Source: Alcanivorax sp. S71-1-4 (GTDB lineage Bacteria > Pseudomonadota > Gammaproteobacteria > Pseudomonadales > Alcanivoracaceae). From it: a stretch of DNA of 64,000 bases. The notes beneath the pieces were generated by a model. It was not told the origin of the DNA and did no database searches. It was given only the letters and a program-made list of their open reading frames with translations. Where the stretch lies: contig NZ_AQOR01000020.1 of assembly GCF_009846755.1 (NCBI RefSeq), positions 1 through 64,000 on the forward strand. The letters are read 5' to 3'. Each line of letters starts with the position of its first letter. Within the stretch, counting starts at the first letter, position 1. Below, piece by piece: positions 23,714-33,527 of this stretch. The position numbers were made by a program, and so were the translations under genes.

Positions 23714-24142
23714 ATGAGCGACACACAACGCGGCACCCGCGCCGACTACCGCTACTTCACCCCGATCACCACGCGCTGGCACGACAACGATGTCTATGGC
23801 CACGTCAACAACGTGACTTACTACAGTTATTTCGATTCCGTCGCGAATCACTTTCTGATTCACGAAGGCGGGCTGGATATTCACCAGGGCAACGTGATCG
23901 GGCTGGTGGTGAGTTCCGGTTGCCGCTATCACGCTGCACTGGCGTACCCGGACATCCTGGCCGGCGGCCTGCGCATCAACCGGCTGGGCAATTCATCGGT
24001 GGAATACGGGCTGGCGATTTTCCGCGATGGCGAGGACGCCGCCGCCGCAGAAGGTTTCTTTACCCATGTCTTCGTGGACCGCGCGACACGGCGGCCGGTG
24101 CCAATCCCCGATACCCTGCGCAAAGCGCTGGATGGTTTGTAG
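23714..24142 (+). CDS. Acyl-CoA thioesterase, 4HBT hotdog fold
   Basis: A 142-residue single hotdog domain. The catalytic region RWHDNDVYGHVNNVTYYSYFD has the Asp of 4-hydroxybenzoyl-CoA thioesterase-like enzymes, followed by the long hotdog helix. FFTHVFVDRATRRPVPIP closes the fold. It hydrolyses acyl-CoA to free acid and CoA in the cytoplasm; the substrate is not known. It forms a two-gene unit with the Fe-ADH gene 2 bp upstream. Its TAG stop codon is formed by the first bases of the REP-like repeat that follows (gTAGGGTGG). Confidence 0.88.
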   Translation: MSDTQRGTRADYRYFTPITTRWHDNDVYGHVNNVTYYSYFDSVANHFLIHEGGLDIHQGNVIGLVVSSGCRYHAALAYPDILAGGLRINRLGNSSVEYGLAIFRDGEDAAAAEGFFTHVFVDRATRRPVPIPDTLRKALDGL

Positions 24143-24352
24143 GGTGGTGTTGAGCGAATGCGAAACCCACCACGTCCATGCCCGTTAATCACTCCCACAA
24201 AACCATCGAAACTGCCCTGCCTCAGCGGTAGGTAGTTCCGCTGATTTTGTGCAAGCAGTGCGCTACATGAAGTGAGTAGTTTCGCTGGTTTGATGCGAGC
24301 AGTGCGTGACATGGTCCCGGTGGGTTTCGCCGTTGGCTCTACCCACCCTACC
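24139..24352. repeat. Inverted pair of GTAG-type REP-like repeats
   Basis: The copy at 24139-24171 reads GTAGGGTGGTG...AACCCACC. The copy at about 24320-24351 is its inverse, GGTGGGTTTCGCC...CTACCCACCCTAC. Each copy is itself a hairpin (GGTGGGT/ACCCACC). They lie between the convergent thioesterase and gcdH genes. The sequence between them has no gene; it contains two diverged copies of a TAGTTCCGCTG/TAGTTTCGCTGG segment. Confidence 0.8.
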
Positions 24353-24360
24353 CCCCAACG

Positions 24361-25527
24361 TCACCCAAACGCCTGCAACCCCGTCTGCGCGCGGCCCAGA
24401 ATCAGCGCATGCACATCGTGCGTGCCTTCGTAGGTATTCACTGCTTCCAGGTTCATCAGGTGGCGCATCACATGGTATTCGTCCGAAATGCCGTTGCCGC
24501 CGTGCATGTCGCGCGCCTGGCGGGCAATGTCCAGCGCCTTGCCGCAATTGTTGCGCTTCAGCAGCGACACCATTTCCGGCGCCCAGTCGCCCGCATCCAT
24601 CAACCGGCCCAGGCGCAGACAGCCCTGCAATCCCAGCGTGATCTCCGTCTGCATGTCGGCCAGCTTGCGTTGCACCAGTTGCGTGGCCGCCAGCGGCCGG
24701 TCAAATTGGTGCCGGTCAAGCGTGTATTGCCGTGCCGCATGCCAGCAGAATTCCGCCGCGCCCAGCGCGCCCCAGCTGATGCCGTAACGTGCCTTGTTCA
24801 GGCAACTGAACGGGCCTTTCAGACCGTCGACGTGCAGACGGTTTTCCGCCGGCACGAAGGCGTCGTCCAGCACAATCTGGCCGGTGATCGAAGCACGCAG
24901 TGACAGCTTGCCCTCGATCTTCGGTGTACTGAAACCGGGCGTGCCACGCTCGACCACAAAGCCGGTGATGCGGCCATCGAGTTTGGCCCACACCACCGCC
25001 AGGTCAGCCAGCGGCGAGTTGGTGATCCAGGTCTTGGTGCCATTGAGCCGATAACCACCGTCAACGGCTTCCGCGCGCGTGGTCATGCCGCCCGGATCGG
25101 AACCGTGGTCCGGCTCCGTCAATCCGAAGCAGCCAATCCATTCGCCACTGGCCAGTTTCGGCAGGCAGCGCTGGCGCAGCGCCTCGTCACCAAACGTCTC
25201 GATCGGGAACATCACCAGCGACGACTGCACACTCATCGCCGAGCGGTAACCGGAATCCACCCGTTCCACTTCCCGCGCGAGCAGACCATAGCTGACATGA
25301 TTGACACCGGCACCACCGTACTGTGCCGCCACGGTGGCGCCCAGCAGCCCCTGGGCGCCCATCTCGGTCATGATCTCGCGCTCGAAAATTTCCTCGCGGT
25401 GAGCACGCAACACGCGCGGCATCAGCCGGTCCTGGCAGAAGGCACGGGCGCTGTCGCGCACCTGGCGCTCGTCGTCGGTGAGCTGCTGCTCCAGCAGCAG
25501 GGCATCATCCCAGCGAAAGGATTGCAT
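24361..25527 (-). CDS. gcdH: Glutaryl-CoA dehydrogenase-like acyl-CoA dehydrogenase
   Basis: A 388-residue protein from the ATG at 25527 (GGGAGA upstream). It matches glutaryl-CoA dehydrogenases: [54 protein letters not shown], and the C-terminal [19 protein letters not shown] with the catalytic Glu. These flavoenzymes dehydrogenate and decarboxylate glutaryl-CoA to crotonyl-CoA in lysine and tryptophan breakdown, passing electrons to ETF. No CoA-transferase or regulator partner is adjacent; the gene stands alone, divergent from the quinone oxidoreductase gene. REP-like repeats bracket the two-gene segment. Confidence 0.9.
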   Translation of the reverse strand: MQSFRWDDALLLEQQLTDDERQVRDSARAFCQDRLMPRVLRAHREEIFEREIMTEMGAQGLLGATVAAQYGGAGVNHVSYGLLAREVERVDSGYRSAMSVQSSLVMFPIETFGDEALRQRCLPKLASGEWIGCFGLTEPDHGSDPGGMTTRAEAVDGGYRLNGTKTWITNSPLADLAVVWAKLDGRITGFVVERGTPGFSTPKIEGKLSLRASITGQIVLDDAFVPAENRLHVDGLKGPFSCLNKARYGISWGALGAAEFCWHAARQYTLDRHQFDRPLAATQLVQRKLADMQTEITLGLQGCLRLGRLMDAGDWAPEMVSLLKRNNCGKALDIARQARDMHGGNGISDEYHVMRHLMNLEAVNTYEGTHDVHALILGRAQTGLQAFG

Positions 25528-25590
25528 GGTGTCTCCCGGTCCGGTTCGCATGTTTTAATGCCACGCAGCATATCACTGGAGGAGTTTCCC

Positions 25591-26565
25591 ATGCGCGCAT
25601 GGTGTATCCAGAACAAGACGCTTGAACTGAACACAGTGCCCACGCCCGAACCCGGCCCGGAAGAAGTCCGCATCCGCGTACGCGCCATCGGCGTCAACCG
25701 GGCCGATATTCTTCAGACGCAGGGGCTCTACCCTGCCCCGCCCGGCTTTGATCAACGCATCCCCGGCCTGGAATACAGCGGTGAAGTGGACGCGGTGGGC
25801 GAACGTGTCCGCAGCCGCAAAGTCGGTGACGCCGTCATGGGCCTGGTGCCCGGCTGCGCCTATGCCGAATACGTGCTCTGCCACGAACGCGAGACACTGA
25901 GCCTGCCGGAAACAGACGGCGCGCCGCTGGATTTCGCGCGCGCCGCCACCCTGCCGGAAGCGTTTCTGACAGCGTATCGCGCCCTGTTCCTCGAGGGTGG
26001 CCTGCAAAGCGGCCAATGGTGCCTGGTGCGGCCGGCCACTGCCGGTGTCGGCCTGGCTGGCGTGCAACTGGCCGCCGCGCTGGGCGCACGACCGATCGGC
26101 AGCAGTCGCAACCCGGACAATCTCGCCAACGCCCGCCACATGGGTCTGGTCGCGGCAGTCAGCGAAGGGCCCGGCATGGCAGACGAATTGAAAGCGCTGA
26201 CACAGGGCGAAGGCGTGGCCGTGATACTGGACATGGTTGGCCCGGACTGGGATGCGCTGCTGCCAGGGCTGCGCACCGAAGGGACGCTGGTCATGATCGG
26301 CCTGCTCGGCGGCGCCAAAACCAGCCTGAACCTGGCCGGCCTGCTGCAACGTCGCCAGCATCTGTCCGCGATGACCATGCGCAGCCAGCCGCTGGAAAAT
26401 CGCATCCGCATGGCCGGGGTGTTCAACGACCGCCTGGCGCCGCTGTTCAGCAACGGACGCCTGCAACCGCTGCCGATGGAAACCTTCCCGTTCGAGGATA
26501 CGCCGTCAGCCCACACGCACATGCTGAAATCGGATTTCAGCGGCAAACGGGTGATTGTCCGGTAG
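25591..26565 (+). CDS. NAD(P)H:quinone oxidoreductase, zinc-type (MDR superfamily)
   Basis: A 324-residue protein from the ATG at 25591, preceded by GGAGGAG. MDR hallmarks are present: the N-terminal GroES-like part (RVRAIGVNRADILQTQGLYP), IPGLEYSGEVDAVGERV, and the Rossmann part with VRPATAGVGLAGVQLAAALG. Catalytic zinc ligands are missing, as in quinone oxidoreductases of the TIGR02824/PIG3 type. It reduces quinones or enones with NADPH. Its TAG stop is made by the first bases of the REP-like repeat, just as for the thioesterase gene. It is divergent from gcdH with about 60 bp between them. Confidence 0.88.
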   Translation: MRAWCIQNKTLELNTVPTPEPGPEEVRIRVRAIGVNRADILQTQGLYPAPPGFDQRIPGLEYSGEVDAVGERVRSRKVGDAVMGLVPGCAYAEYVLCHERETLSLPETDGAPLDFARAATLPEAFLTAYRALFLEGGLQSGQWCLVRPATAGVGLAGVQLAAALGARPIGSSRNPDNLANARHMGLVAAVSEGPGMADELKALTQGEGVAVILDMVGPDWDALLPGLRTEGTLVMIGLLGGAKTSLNLAGLLQRRQHLSAMTMRSQPLENRIRMAGVFNDRLAPLFSNGRLQPLPMETFPFEDTPSAHTHMLKSDFSGKRVIVR

Positions 26566-27181
26566 GGTGGGTAGAGCCAAAGGCGAAACCCACCGGGACC
26601 ATGCAGCACACTGCTCGCACAAAAGCAGCGGAACTACCCAGCTCCCAAGCCGGGTGATTTCGATGATTTTGCGGGAGTAAATAATGGGCATGGTCCCGGT
26701 GGGTTTCGCCTTTGGCTCTACCCACCCTACGGCCCCAAGCCGGGTGATTTCGGTGATTTTTCGGGAGTGAATAATGGGCATGGACTCGGTGGGTTTCGCC
26801 TTTGGCTCTACCCACCCTACGGCCCCAAGCCGGGTGATTTCGGTGATTTTTCGGGAGTGAATAATGGGCATGGACTCGGTGGGTTTCGCCTTTGGCTCTA
26901 CCCACCCTACGGCCCCAAGCCGGGTGATTTCGGTGATTTTTCGGGAGTGAATAATGGGCATGGACTCGGTGGGTTTCGCCTTTGGCTCTACCCACCCTAC
27001 GGCCCCAAGCCGGGTGATTTCGGTGATTTTTCGGGAGTGAATAATGGGCATGGACTCGGTGGGTTTCGCCTTTGGCTCTACCCACCCTACGGCCCCAAGC
27101 CGGGTGATTTCGGTGATTTTTCGGGAGTGAATAATGGGCATGGACCCGGTGGGTTTCGCCTTTGGCTCTACCCACCCTACC
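26562..27181. repeat. REP-like tandem array with 90-bp period
   Basis: An inverted copy (GTAGGGTGGGTAGAGCC...) at 26562-26594 is followed by forward copies whose GGGTTTCGCC starts at 26701, 26791, 26881, 26971, 27061 and 27151, exactly 90 bp apart. The five complete units are nearly identical. Each holds one hairpin (GGTGGGT/ACCCACC) plus a roughly 50-bp linker. Since 90 is a multiple of three, all frames stay open and give spurious repeated ORFs on both strands. The array lies between the convergent quinone oxidoreductase and surE genes. Confidence 0.92.
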
Positions 27182-27204
27182 GCACATTTTGCATTGGGTC
27201 TTTT

Positions 27205-27990
27205 TTAAAGCTGGAGTTCGCCGATCTGCCAGCCGGCCTGCGCCCGGTCTTCATCACAACGCGAAGTTTGCAGCGGCATCACGGACACATAGCCTTCGGC
27301 CAGCGCCACCACATCGGATTGCGGATGCGTCACGGCGTCTGGCGCGCGGCGAAATTCGAGCCAGTGATACGGCAGCCCGCGCCCGTCTTCACCGGCCTTG
27401 AGCACCGGGCGCGGCACGCTGCCTTCGATCTGACGGGTCACACGCGCCGCACGAATCGCTTCGGCAGGCAACGCAGGGAAATTGATGTTCCAGCACACAT
27501 GATCCGGCTGGCGTTGCACCAGACGGCGAATGATCCGCTCACCGAGCGTCTGCACCGGCGCCCAGTCGATCTCGTCCCGCACGCGAAACGCCTGGCTCAG
27601 CGCCACCGCCGGCACGCCCAGGTGCGCCGCAGCAAGCACCGCACCGACGGTACCGGAATACATCACCGCATCAGACAGATTGGCACCACAGTTCACACCG
27701 GAAATGACCAGGTCCGGCGGCGCGTCAGCGAACCAGTGCGCCAGCGCGAACATCACGCAGTCGGCCGGCGTGCCCGACAGCGCATAGCGACGCTCGCCAC
27801 GGGCGTAATGACGCAACGGCTGATGCAGGGAGATGGCCTGCCCGACACCACTCTGGTCATGTTCGGGCGCCACCACCCAGACTTCGCGGCCCAGTGATGC
27901 AGCCAGCGCTTCCGCCACCCTCAGTCCCGGCGCGTCAATGCCGTCGTCATTGGTCACCAGTATCCGTTCAAATCGTGGCGTGTCGGCCAT
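27205..27990 (-). CDS. surE: 5'/3'-nucleotidase SurE
   Basis: A 261-residue protein with the SurE signature residues: ILVTNDDGIDAPG (metal-binding Asp-Asp), VVAPEHDQSGVG, LSGTPADCVMFAL, and DLVISGVNCGANLSDAVMYS. It dephosphorylates nucleoside 5'/3'-monophosphates and exopolyphosphate in a divalent-metal-dependent way in the cytoplasm. In many gammaproteobacteria surE sits with pcm, nlpD and rpoS, but here it does not; its neighbours are the REP array downstream and a TetR gene upstream. So this may be a second or relocated copy. Length is typical (about 250). Confidence 0.93.
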   Translation of the reverse strand: MADTPRFERILVTNDDGIDAPGLRVAEALAASLGREVWVVAPEHDQSGVGQAISLHQPLRHYARGERRYALSGTPADCVMFALAHWFADAPPDLVISGVNCGANLSDAVMYSGTVGAVLAAAHLGVPAVALSQAFRVRDEIDWAPVQTLGERIIRRLVQRQPDHVCWNINFPALPAEAIRAARVTRQIEGSVPRPVLKAGEDGRGLPYHWLEFRRAPDAVTHPQSDVVALAEGYVSVMPLQTSRCDEDRAQAGWQIGELQL

Positions 27991-28126
27991 GCATCCGTCC
28001 TGTGAGTGCCTGAACTGGGTGTTATGAAGGCTTTTTCATGCGTGACTGACGCAGCCAGTCGGCGGACACGATACCGGCAGACACCGGTGAAGGGAACTTC
28101 CCGGGCAAACATCACTCAACAGTTTT

Positions 28127-28780
28127 TTACGCGTTTGCCACGGGATCGGACTGTTGCAGGTAGGGACAATGGCGCAAAGTATGCAGAAAGCCATCCACCA
28201 GTTCTGTGCCCTGCTGCCGCAGGCAGAAACTCTCAGGCTGTAATAACCAGGTAAATATCAGGCCGGTAAGCTGGGCATGAAACTGCACCACGGCCTTGTT
28301 GATGTCGAGGCCCGCCGGCAACTGTTCACAGCGGACCGCATTGCGGAACCCTTCGGCCAGATAGCCGGACACCTGCCGGAAACCATCCTGGCGATGATTG
28401 AGCAGCGGCAAGGTCTCTGCCGTGTATTCACACCGCAGGAAATAGATTTCAAACAGGCGTCTTTTCTGCGGATCACCGGCCAGCTCATTGAGCATAGTCA
28501 CCATGACCGCCCGGATCGCCCCGAGCGGGTCCGGTTCATCCGGCAACATGGCCTGCCGCAACAGGGCATCGAACGGCACCCGCCGGCGCTCCGCCATGGC
28601 AATGAAGACGTCGTGCTTGTTTTTGAAATGCCAATAGATGGCGCCGCGGGTCACGCCGGCCTCGGCGGCAATGTCATTCAGCGAGGTGCAGGAGACCCCC
28701 TTGCGATGGAACACCAGCTCCGCCGCATCAAGAATCTGTTCTCTGGTTTCCATGGCTTCAGCCTTGGTGCGCCGTGCCAT
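28127..28780 (-). CDS. TetR/AcrR-family repressor of the adjacent RND pump
   Basis: A 217-residue regulator from the ATG at 28780 (GGAGAG upstream). The N-terminal HTH is clear: TREQILDAAELVFHRKGVSC, then TSLNDIAAEAGVTRGAIYWH and FKNKHDVF. The ligand-binding half resembles AcrR/TtgR/MtrR-type pump repressors (FEIYFLRCEYTAETLPLL). It is divergent from the RND adaptor gene, with a near-perfect AcrR-type palindrome between them at 28841-28866. It should repress the pump and perhaps itself until a hydrophobic drug binds. Confidence 0.9.
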   Translation of the reverse strand: MARRTKAEAMETREQILDAAELVFHRKGVSCTSLNDIAAEAGVTRGAIYWHFKNKHDVFIAMAERRRVPFDALLRQAMLPDEPDPLGAIRAVMVTMLNELAGDPQKRRLFEIYFLRCEYTAETLPLLNHRQDGFRQVSGYLAEGFRNAVRCEQLPAGLDINKAVVQFHAQLTGLIFTWLLQPESFCLRQQGTELVDGFLHTLRHCPYLQQSDPVANA

Positions 28781-28840
28781 AGGGCTCTCCCGCTCATGCA
28801 ATGTGCCAGGCCGGACCGCGGGTCCGGGACGGATGCCACT

Positions 28841-28866
28841 ATACATACGTTTGCGAATGTATGTAT
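28841..28866. promoter_or_regulatory. AcrR-like operator palindrome
   Basis: ATACATAC...GTATGTAT, with an inner GTTTGCGAAT core, spans 26 bases between tetR and the RND genes. From memory it differs at only two positions from the 24-bp E. coli AcrR operator. It overlaps the likely promoters of both divergent units. Confidence 0.85.
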
Positions 28867-28993
28867 AGTGCCGGCTATCTATACAGAACCCGGCCAGATT
28901 GACGACCCCATCGCGGGCCATCACGCGGGCCTGCATGTTCACGTGACACCGTCTTCCGACGACCGTACTCAGAAAAATCAAGTAGAGGTTCCT

Positions 28994-30184
28994 ATGCGCA
29001 GTGGTCAAATTCGTCCAGGGTTGGCACTCATGCTGACTGCCCTGCTCGCCGCCTGCAGTGACAGCGCGCCCCCTGGCGAGCAACCGGCTCCGGAAGTCGG
29101 TTACATCACTGTCCAGAGCCAGTCCGTGACCCTGCAACGGGAACTGCCGGGCCGCACCAACCCCCACCAGATCGCCGAAGTACGCCCACAGGTGACCGGG
29201 GTCATCAAGGAACGTCTGTTTGAGGAAGGCGCCGAAGTGAAGGCCGGCGACCCGCTCTACCAGATCGACGACCGCCTCTACCGCGCGGCCGTGGCCAGCG
29301 CCCAGGCCGATCTGGCGCGCGCCCGCGCTGCCAGCGAGTCAGCCCGCCTGACCATCCAGCGTTTCGACCGGCTGGTAGAGCTGAAAGCCGTCAGCCAGCA
29401 GGAACATGACGAGGCCCGCGCCGCCTATGACGAAAGCGCCGCCGCCGTGGCCGCGGCAGAAGCCGCCCTGCAGACCGCCCGCATCAATCTCGATTACGCC
29501 ACCATCACGGCGCCGATCAGTGGCCGCATCGGCCGCTCGACGGTGACTGCCGGGGCGCTGGTCACCGCCAACCAGGCCCAGGCACTGACCACTATCCGCC
29601 AGCTCGATCCGATCTATGTTGACCTGACGCAATCCAACAACGAGTTGCGTCAGTTGCGCGCCGCCATGGAAGCCGGTCAGTTGCAGAAAGTCAGCGACGA
29701 CGAAGCGCGCGTCATCCTGCTGATGGAAGACGGCAGCCAGTACGAGCACCCCGGCGCCTTGCAATTTGCCGAATACTCCGTGGACGAAGGCACCGGCTCG
29801 GTCGCCCTGCGCGCGCTGTTCCCGAACCCGGAAGGCAATCTGTTGCCGGGCATGTTCGTACGGGCACGCCTGCCCGAAGGCCGCCGCAGCGACGCCGTCC
29901 TGGTACCGCAGAAAGGCATCGCCCGCGACCCGCGCGGCAATGCCACCGCCATGGTGGTGGCGGACGACAATACTGCAGAGCAGCGCCCGGTCGTGGCCGA
30001 GCGCGCCATCGGCAACCAGTGGCTGATCAGCGAAGGGCTGCAAGCCGGCGACAAACTGATTCTCGAAGGGCTGCAGAAAATTCGCCCCGGTGCGCCCGTG
30101 CGCGCCGTGGAACTGGGGGCCACACCGGCCGAGCCCGCCGCCGGTGACAGCGCTCCCGCCGCTGACGCCGATACCGCACGCTGA
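28994..30184 (+). CDS. RND efflux periplasmic adaptor (AcrA/MexA/TtgA type)
   Basis: A 396-residue protein from the ATG at 28994. It has a lipoprotein signal (LMLTALLAACSDSAPP, lipobox LAAC with the Cys lipidated). Standard adaptor domains follow: beta-barrel start PGRTNPHQIAEVRPQVTGVI, lipoyl half GAEVKAGDPLYQIDDRLYRA, the alpha-hairpin (about 100-165), and the second lipoyl half TAPISGRIGRSTVTAGALV. It joins the inner-membrane pump encoded 18 bp downstream to an outer-membrane channel. No channel gene (TolC/OprM type) is in this cluster, so a channel from elsewhere must be used. Expression should be controlled by the TetR repressor through the 28841 operator. Confidence 0.93.
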   Translation: MRSGQIRPGLALMLTALLAACSDSAPPGEQPAPEVGYITVQSQSVTLQRELPGRTNPHQIAEVRPQVTGVIKERLFEEGAEVKAGDPLYQIDDRLYRAAVASAQADLARARAASESARLTIQRFDRLVELKAVSQQEHDEARAAYDESAAAVAAAEAALQTARINLDYATITAPISGRIGRSTVTAGALVTANQAQALTTIRQLDPIYVDLTQSNNELRQLRAAMEAGQLQKVSDDEARVILLMEDGSQYEHPGALQFAEYSVDEGTGSVALRALFPNPEGNLLPGMFVRARLPEGRRSDAVLVPQKGIARDPRGNATAMVVADDNTAEQRPVVAERAIGNQWLISEGLQAGDKLILEGLQKIRPGAPVRAVELGATPAEPAAGDSAPAADADTAR

Positions 30185-30202
30185 ACCGCCAGGACCTGAC
30201 AC

Positions 30203-33200
30203 ATGGCCAGATTCTTTATCGACCGCCCGATCTTCGCCTGGGTGATCGCCATCGTCATCATGATGGCGGGGACGCTCGCGATCACCCAGTTGCCGGTGGA
30301 GCAGTACCCCACCGTGGCTCCGCCAGAAGTCACCATCCGTTCCAGCTACACCGGCGCCTCGGCGCAAACCGTGGAAGACTCGGTCACGCAGGTGATCGAG
30401 CAGCAGATGAACGGGATCGACAACCTGCTCTACCTGCGCTCCACCAGCGACTCTGCCGGTAACGCCAACACCGTCCTCACGTTTGCACCGGGCACCGACC
30501 CGGACATTGCCCAGGTACAGGTGCAGAACCAGCTCCAGCGCGCCATGCCGTTGCTGCCACAACAAGTGCAGCAGCTCGGCGTGCAGGTTCGCAAATCCTC
30601 CGACTCCTTCATGATGGTGATCGCCTTCACCTCGAAGGACGGCAGCATGAGCCGCGCCGACCTGGCCGACTACATCGCCGCCAACGTGCAGGACCCGATC
30701 AGCCGCGTGCAGGGTGTCGGCCAGATCCAGTTGTTCGGCGCCCCCTACTCCATGCGCATCTGGCTCGATCCGCAAAAACTGAATGAATTCGCACTGACCC
30801 CGGCGGACGTGGTGCAGGCCATCGAAGTGCAGAACAACCAGGTGGCCGGCGGTGAACTCGGGGGTGCGCCAGCGGTGCCCGGCCAGCAGCTCAACGCCAC
30901 CATCATTGCCCAGACCCGGCTGGAAACGCCGGAGGAATTCGGCAACATCCTGCTGCGCGTCCGCCAGGACGGCTCCCAGGTACGCCTGCACGATGTCGCC
31001 CGCATCGAACTGGGTGCAGAAAGCTACGCCATCGAAGGCCGTTTCAACGGCCGCCCGGCCGCCGGCCTGGCCATCAACCTGGCCACCGGCGCCAACGCGC
31101 TGGATACCGCCACGGCGGTGCGCGCACGGTTGGCGGAACTGAGCGAATTCTTCCCCGACAACATCGAAATGCAGTACCCGTACGACACCACGCCGTTCGT
31201 GGAAATCTCGATCATGGAAGTGGTCAAGACCTTGATCGAAGGGATCGTGCTGGTGTTCCTGGTGATGTACCTGTTCCTGCAGAACCTGCGCGCCACACTG
31301 ATCCCCACCATCGCCGTGCCGGTGGTGCTGCTCGGCACGTTCGGTGTGCTGTCCGCGTTCGGTTTCTCGGTGAATACGCTGACCATGTTCGGCATGGTGC
31401 TGGCCATCGGGCTGTTGGTCGATGACGCCATCGTGGTGGTGGAAAACGTCGAGCGGGTCATGGTTGAAGACGGCCTGCCACCGCGCGAGGCGACACGCAA
31501 ATCCATGGGCCAGATCACCGGCGCCCTGGTGGGCATTGCGCTGGTCCTGTCGGCCGTGTTCATTCCGATGGCATTCTTCCCCGGCTCCACCGGCGCCATC
31601 TATCGCCAGTTCTCCATCACCATCGTGTCCGCCATGGTGCTGTCGGTGCTGGTGGCAATGATCCTCACGCCGGCGTTGTGCGCCACCATGCTCAAGCCGA
31701 TCCACGCCGAGCACCAGCGCACCACCGGCTTCTTTGGCTGGTTCAACCGCAATTTTGATCGCGCCTCGCGTGGCTACCGTGGCCGGGTGGAACACATCCT
31801 CGGCCGACGCGGCCGCTACCTGCTGATCTACGCCGCCATCGTCGCCGTGCTGGCCTTTGCCTTTATGCGCATGCCTTCCGCGTTCCTGCCGGAAGAAGAC
31901 CAGGGCATTCTGCTGGCGCAGGTGCAGTTGCCCGCCGGCTCCACCCAGGAACAGACCATCGAAGTGCTGAAGAAGATGGAGCACCACTTTCTCGAAAACG
32001 AGAAAGACGTGGTGCAGTCGATGTTCGCCGTGGCCGGTTTCAGTTTCTCCGGCCGGGGCCAGAATGCCGGCTTTGCGTTTATCCGCCTGAAAGACTGGGA
32101 AGACCGCAACCTGGGCGAGGACGGTGCACAGCACATCGCGCAACGGGCCATGGGGGCGTTCTCGCAGATACGTGAGGCCATCATCTTCGCGCTGAACCCG
32201 CCGGCCATCCCCGCGCTGGGTGTGGCCAGCGGCTTCAACTTCCAGTTGCAGGACCGCGCCGGCCTCGGCCACGCGGCGCTGACCGAGGCGAGAAACGCGC
32301 TGCTGGCAGAGGCCAATCAGCACCCGGCCCTGGTCGCGGTACGCGCCAACGGCCTGGAAGACGCCACCCAGTACAAACTGGAAGTGGACCGCGCCAAGGC
32401 GCAGGCCCTGGGTGTATCACTGGCGGACATCAACACCACGCTGGCGGTCGCCTGGGGTTCCAGCTACGTCAACGATTTTGTTGACCGTGGCCGCGTCAAG
32501 CGCGTCTATGTGCAGGCCGACGCCGCGTTCCGCATGCTGCCGGAAGACATCAGCAAATGGTACGTGCGCAACGGTGCCGGCGAGATGGTGCCCTTCTCCA
32601 GCTTCGCCACCGGCGACTGGACCTACGGGCCACAGCAGCTTGAGCGGTACAACGGCGTGTCGTCGATGAATATCCAGGGCAGCGCGGCCCCCGGTTTCAG
32701 TACCGGCGATGCCATGCTGGCAATGGAACAGATCGCCTCGGAATTGCCGCAGGGCTTTGGTTACGAGTGGACCGGCCTGTCTTATCAGGAGCGCCAGGCC
32801 GGCAGCCAGGCCCCGGCGCTGTATGCGCTGTCCATGCTGGTGGTGCTGCTGTGTCTTGCCGCACTGTATGAAAGCTGGTCGATCCCGTTCGCAGTGATGC
32901 TGGTGGTGCCGCTGGGCGTCATCGGTGCGGTACTTGCTGCCACAATGCGCGGCATGGAGAACGACGTGTTCTTCCAGGTGGGCCTGCTGACCACCATTGG
33001 CCTGTCGGCGAAGAACGCGATCCTGATCGCCGAATTCGCCAAGGACCTGGAAGAAGAAGGCATGGGGCTGCTGAAAGCGACACTGGAAGCGGTCCGCATG
33101 CGTCTGCGACCGATTCTGATGACCTCGCTGGCCTTCATGCTCGGCGTGACACCGCTGATGCTCAGCAGCGGCGCCGGTTCCGGCGCGCGCAACGCGATCG

Positions 33201-33334
33201 GTACCGGCGTGTTCGGTGGCATGCTCACCGCTACCGTGCTGGCGATCTTCTTCATCCCGCTGTTCTACGTGGTGGTGCGCAAGCTTTCCGGCGTGCCGCT
33301 GTTCGCCAAGGATGAAACACCGACGCAGCGCTGA
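30203..33334 (+). CDS. RND multidrug efflux permease (AcrB/MexB/TtgB type, HAE1)
   Basis: A 1043-residue transporter of normal HAE1 length. It opens with [20 protein letters not shown] and has the proton-relay pair in [20 protein letters not shown] (transmembrane helix 4). The helix-10 Lys is in [16 protein letters not shown], and the closing segment is [20 protein letters not shown]. It pumps drugs, solvents or detergents from the periplasm and membrane to the outside using the proton gradient, as a trimer with the lipoprotein adaptor. A strong intrinsic terminator follows at 33389-33421. No outer-membrane gene follows. In hydrocarbon-degrading bacteria such pumps often give solvent tolerance; that is an inference here. 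Confidence 0.95.
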   Translation: MARFFIDRPIFAWVIAIVIMMAGTLAITQLPVEQYPTVAPPEVTIRSSYTGASAQTVEDSVTQVIEQQMNGIDNLLYLRSTSDSAGNANTVLTFAPGTDPDIAQVQVQNQLQRAMPLLPQQVQQLGVQVRKSSDSFMMVIAFTSKDGSMSRADLADYIAANVQDPISRVQGVGQIQLFGAPYSMRIWLDPQKLNEFALTPADVVQAIEVQNNQVAGGELGGAPAVPGQQLNATIIAQTRLETPEEFGNILLRVRQDGSQVRLHDVARIELGAESYAIEGRFNGRPAAGLAINLATGANALDTATAVRARLAELSEFFPDNIEMQYPYDTTPFVEISIMEVVKTLIEGIVLVFLVMYLFLQNLRATLIPTIAVPVVLLGTFGVLSAFGFSVNTLTMFGMVLAIGLLVDDAIVVVENVERVMVEDGLPPREATRKSMGQITGALVGIALVLSAVFIPMAFFPGSTGAIYRQFSITIVSAMVLSVLVAMILTPALCATMLKPIHAEHQRTTGFFGWFNRNFDRASRGYRGRVEHILGRRGRYLLIYAAIVAVLAFAFMRMPSAFLPEEDQGILLAQVQLPAGSTQEQTIEVLKKMEHHFLENEKDVVQSMFAVAGFSFSGRGQNAGFAFIRLKDWEDRNLGEDGAQHIAQRAMGAFSQIREAIIFALNPPAIPALGVASGFNFQLQDRAGLGHAALTEARNALLAEANQHPALVAVRANGLEDATQYKLEVDRAKAQALGVSLADINTTLAVAWGSSYVNDFVDRGRVKRVYVQADAAFRMLPEDISKWYVRNGAGEMVPFSSFATGDWTYGPQQLERYNGVSSMNIQGSAAPGFSTGDAMLAMEQIASELPQGFGYEWTGLSYQERQAGSQAPALYALSMLVVLLCLAALYESWSIPFAVMLVVPLGVIGAVLAATMRGMENDVFFQVGLLTTIGLSAKNAILIAEFAKDLEEEGMGLLKATLEAVRMRLRPILMTSLAFMLGVTPLMLSSGAGSGARNAIGTGVFGGMLTATVLAIFFIPLFYVVVRKLSGVPLFAKDETPTQR

Positions 33335-33388
33335 CGCGGCTACACCCCACTCATCGCCGTGCGCCATCACGCGCACGGCGTTTCCCGC

Positions 33389-33421
33389 AACGGGGCATGG
33401 CCAGCGCCATGCCCCGTTTTT
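33389..33421 (+). terminator. Intrinsic terminator of the RND operon
   Basis: CGGGGCATGG and CCATGCCCCG form a perfect 10-bp stem with a 6-base loop, followed by five T. Confidence 0.9.
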
Positions 33422-33527
33422 GCTACTTACGGCGTAGAGCACTGCTACTTTGGCACCGGGTCACTTGAGTCGCGCAACACAAGTGCCTAGCGTGTAAGCC
33501 ACCCATCACAACAATGATACAGACGCC

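Noticed and set aside
26562..27181. CRISPR array
   Set aside because: Units are identical along their whole 90 bp, with no variable spacers, and no cas genes are present.
26506..27187. Repeat-containing open frames on both strands across the 90-bp array
   Set aside because: They exist because 90 is a multiple of three; there is no ribosome site or domain, and the peptides are translations of REP-like hairpins.
29339..32323. 994-codon open frame antisense to the RND genes
   Set aside because: It mirrors the codon bias of the plus-strand adaptor and permease genes and translates to His/Gly/Gln-rich low-complexity sequence without a family pattern.
33335..33527. Fur box upstream of the TonB receptor
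   Set aside because: No stretch close to the GATAATGATAATCATTATC consensus was seen; only a short AATGATAC.
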